DNA of 40,976 nucleotides from the NCBI GenBank assembly GCA_018001635.1, contig JAGNHS010000001.1, forward strand, positions 1 through 40,976, read 5' to 3'. Within the stretch, counting starts at the first letter, position 1, and each line of letters begins with the position of its first letter. The notes under the pieces are model-generated. The model did no database searches and had not been told where the DNA came from. It saw nothing but the letters and a program-made list of their open reading frames with translations. Shown one piece after another: positions 39,645 to 40,976 of the stretch. Position numbers and translations under genes: made by a program. The stretch is from Pseudomonadota bacterium (lineage in GTDB: Bacteria; Bdellovibrionota; UBA2428).

Positions 39645-40149
39645 AGGATAAAACACAACTGAGTAAGTGTTGGGTTTCTTTTTGTTCGATCATACCCTTG
39701 GCGATTAAATCAATAACAAATTTTTTTCCTTTATCGTCTGTATAAGTTTTTTCTTCTAGCTTTAACCAACCAGAGGCTTTCCAGTCTGCTATAAAGGCGA
39801 ATCGCAATTCTTGAGTTTTTTGATCAATACTAAAGTTGAATATTTGACCAGTGCTAGTTTCCGAGATCAATTCTTTATTCTCAGGTGAAATTTCGATTTC
39901 ATTGAGAATAAAGTTGCCAAGCTTTTTACCGCCTTTCCCAATGGTGTCTTTTTTTATAAAAGTATAGGCGTGTCTTGGGGCGCTATTGATTGTACCCATT
40001 TCTTCGCCTAATTCGGGAATGCTTTTAGTGGCCAAACAAACAATACTTTGAACTTTGTCGAGACTTTTAAGAGGTAGGCTTTTTTCAATAGAAAATGCGG
40101 GTGAAATGAAAAGTGTAGTAAAGGCTAAGCTTAGATTAAAGGGTTTCAT
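39637..40149 (-). CDS. Small exported protein of unknown function, 170 aa
   Basis: A signal peptide (residues 1-20, LSLAFTTLFISPAFS, cleavage after AFS) precedes a 150-residue domain that looks beta-rich (RHAYTFIKKD, GQIFNFSID, QELRFAFIAD, EEKTYTDDKGKKFVIDLIAKG). Two cysteines, at about 38 (SIVCLA) and 166 (LLSCVL), could form a disulphide. No family recognised. It follows menB by 25 bp on the same strand, so menB transcripts may include it. GGAAAAACACC lies before the ATG. Confidence 0.72.
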   Translation of the reverse strand: MKPFNLSLAFTTLFISPAFSIEKSLPLKSLDKVQSIVCLATKSIPELGEEMGTINSAPRHAYTFIKKDTIGKGGKKLGNFILNEIEISPENKELISETSTGQIFNFSIDQKTQELRFAFIADWKASGWLKLEEKTYTDDKGKKFVIDLIAKGMIEQKETQHLLSCVLSFN

Positions 40150-40174
40150 GGTGTTTTTCCTTTGTTAAAAAAGA

Positions 40175-40976
40175 TTAAGGTAATCGAGGAAACTTTTTAA
40201 AGTTTGGTTTTCTTTTTTCGACAAAAGCTTGCTTTCCTTCTTTAGCTTCTTCGCTCATGTAATAAAGAAGAGTTGCGTTGCCGGCCATGTCGAGTAATCC
40301 CATTTGACCATCACAATCTGCATTAAGAGCAGATTTTAAACAACGCAAAGCTAGAGGTGAGTGTTCGAGCATCTCTCGTGCCCATTTGAGAGTCTCTTCT
40401 TCCAAAATATCATTGGGCACGACGGCATTCACTAGACCCATTTCGAGTGCTTGTTTTGCGTCGTATTGGCGACATAGATACCAAATCTCTCGAGCCTTTT
40501 TTTGACCAACTATCCTAGCTAGATAACTTGAACCCAATCCACCATCGAAGGATCCGACCTTAGGACCTGTTTGACCAAAACGTGCGTTTTCTCCTGCAAT
40601 ACTTAAATCACATACGACATGAAGAACGTGACCTCCGCCAATAGCGTAGCCAGCCACCATGGCGATAACAGGTTTGGGTAATTGGCGAATTTGTTTTTGA
40701 ACGTCGAGTATGTTGAGGCGAGGCACACCATCACTTCCAACGTAGCCAGCATGACCACGAACTTTTTGGTCCCCACCAGAGCAAAACGCTTCACGGCCCT
40801 CACCAGTAAGAATCACGACTCCGATGTCTTGATCTTCTCGAGCCAGGTGAAAGGCTTCTTGGAGTTCCATAACCGTTTTGGGCCTAAAGGCATTGCGAAC
40901 TTCAGGGCGGTTGATAGTAATCTTCGCAATTCCATCTTCGGTTTTTTCGTATTTAATATCTTCGAATGTTTTAATG
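40175..40976 (-). CDS. menB: 1,4-dihydroxy-2-naphthoyl-CoA synthase (5' end beyond window)
   Basis: The frame continues past the internal ATG at 40870 to the window edge, adding 35 codons that read [35 protein letters not shown], a typical MenB opening; the true start lies outside. The crotonase-fold core shows [46 protein letters not shown] and the C-terminal [10 protein letters not shown], all MenB hallmarks. It cyclises O-succinylbenzoyl-CoA in menaquinone synthesis, a pathway that uses chorismate made by the nearby aro genes. Confidence 0.95.
   Translation of the reverse strand, partial: IKTFEDIKYEKTEDGIAKITINRPEVRNAFRPKTVMELQEAFHLAREDQDIGVVILTGEGREAFCSGGDQKVRGHAGYVGSDGVPRLNILDVQKQIRQLPKPVIAMVAGYAIGGGHVLHVVCDLSIAGENARFGQTGPKVGSFDGGLGSSYLARIVGQKKAREIWYLCRQYDAKQALEMGLVNAVVPNDILEEETLKWAREMLEHSPLALRCLKSALNADCDGQMGLLDMAGNATLLYYMSEEAKEGKQAFVEKRKPNFKKFPRLP

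Noticed and set aside
1..40976. CRISPR array, toxin-antitoxin, phage or defence system
   Set aside because: No regularly spaced direct repeats, no integrase, transposase, nuclease-helicase or toxin-like pair was found on either strand.

Overview
The window reads as a compact, AT-rich chromosome segment from a Gram-negative bacterium, most likely a member of the Bdellovibrionota or a related deltaproteobacterial-type lineage. This is an inference from gene content: a divergent YebC, many lineage-specific exported proteins, an outer-membrane barrel, a MenB menaquinone gene and GTG starts. No rRNA gene, intact tRNA, CRISPR array, transposase, phage module or recognisable defence system is visible.

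Layout. Positions 1-2021 form a nitric-oxide module: norC-norB (leftward, norB cut by the window edge) and a divergent nnrS, with an FNR-like dyad between them. Positions 2022-2612 are non-coding and unusual: a GC-richer patchwork of direct and inverted repeats holding two pieces that look like the 3' end of a tRNA-Glu gene. From 2613 to 3980 lies an ArsR regulator with a near-consensus promoter and palindromic operator, overlapping a tandem SRPBCC protein. Positions 3977-16097 carry mixed housekeeping and envelope genes: an exported unknown, DUF2330, an outer-membrane barrel nested in a longer ORF, a DUF883-like protein, a pseudo-receiver/GAF protein, RluF, DUF1295 plus a SnoaL-like protein, a P-type ATPase, an RMD1/DUF155 protein and another exported unknown. 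Positions 16105-23775 hold DedA, a large membrane protein of unknown family, an EI24-like membrane protein, a GT2 glycosyltransferase, two overlapping GT-C-type membrane glycosyltransferases and an Atg22/UMF1-type transporter. Positions 23787-28319 form a fatty-acid module: FadD, a possible acyltransferase, a TetR regulator, and a divergent three-His-box desaturase with a 24-bp perfect palindrome in the shared promoter region.

The most striking part is 28387-33028: yebC, aroB, aroA and a single gene encoding AroK-AroD-AroE, each overlapping the next. The domain order DHQ synthase, EPSP synthase, shikimate kinase, type I dehydroquinase, shikimate dehydrogenase is that of the fungal pentafunctional AROM protein, here split into three polypeptides. 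Chorismate synthase (aroC) follows 2.6 kb downstream, and menB, which acts in a chorismate-consuming pathway, is at the right edge. Between and around these lie five exported proteins without clear precedent, one of which is an amidoligase-fold protein with an export signal.

All assignments come from reading motifs and neighbourhood. No database search was run, so family names for weakly conserved proteins are provisional.
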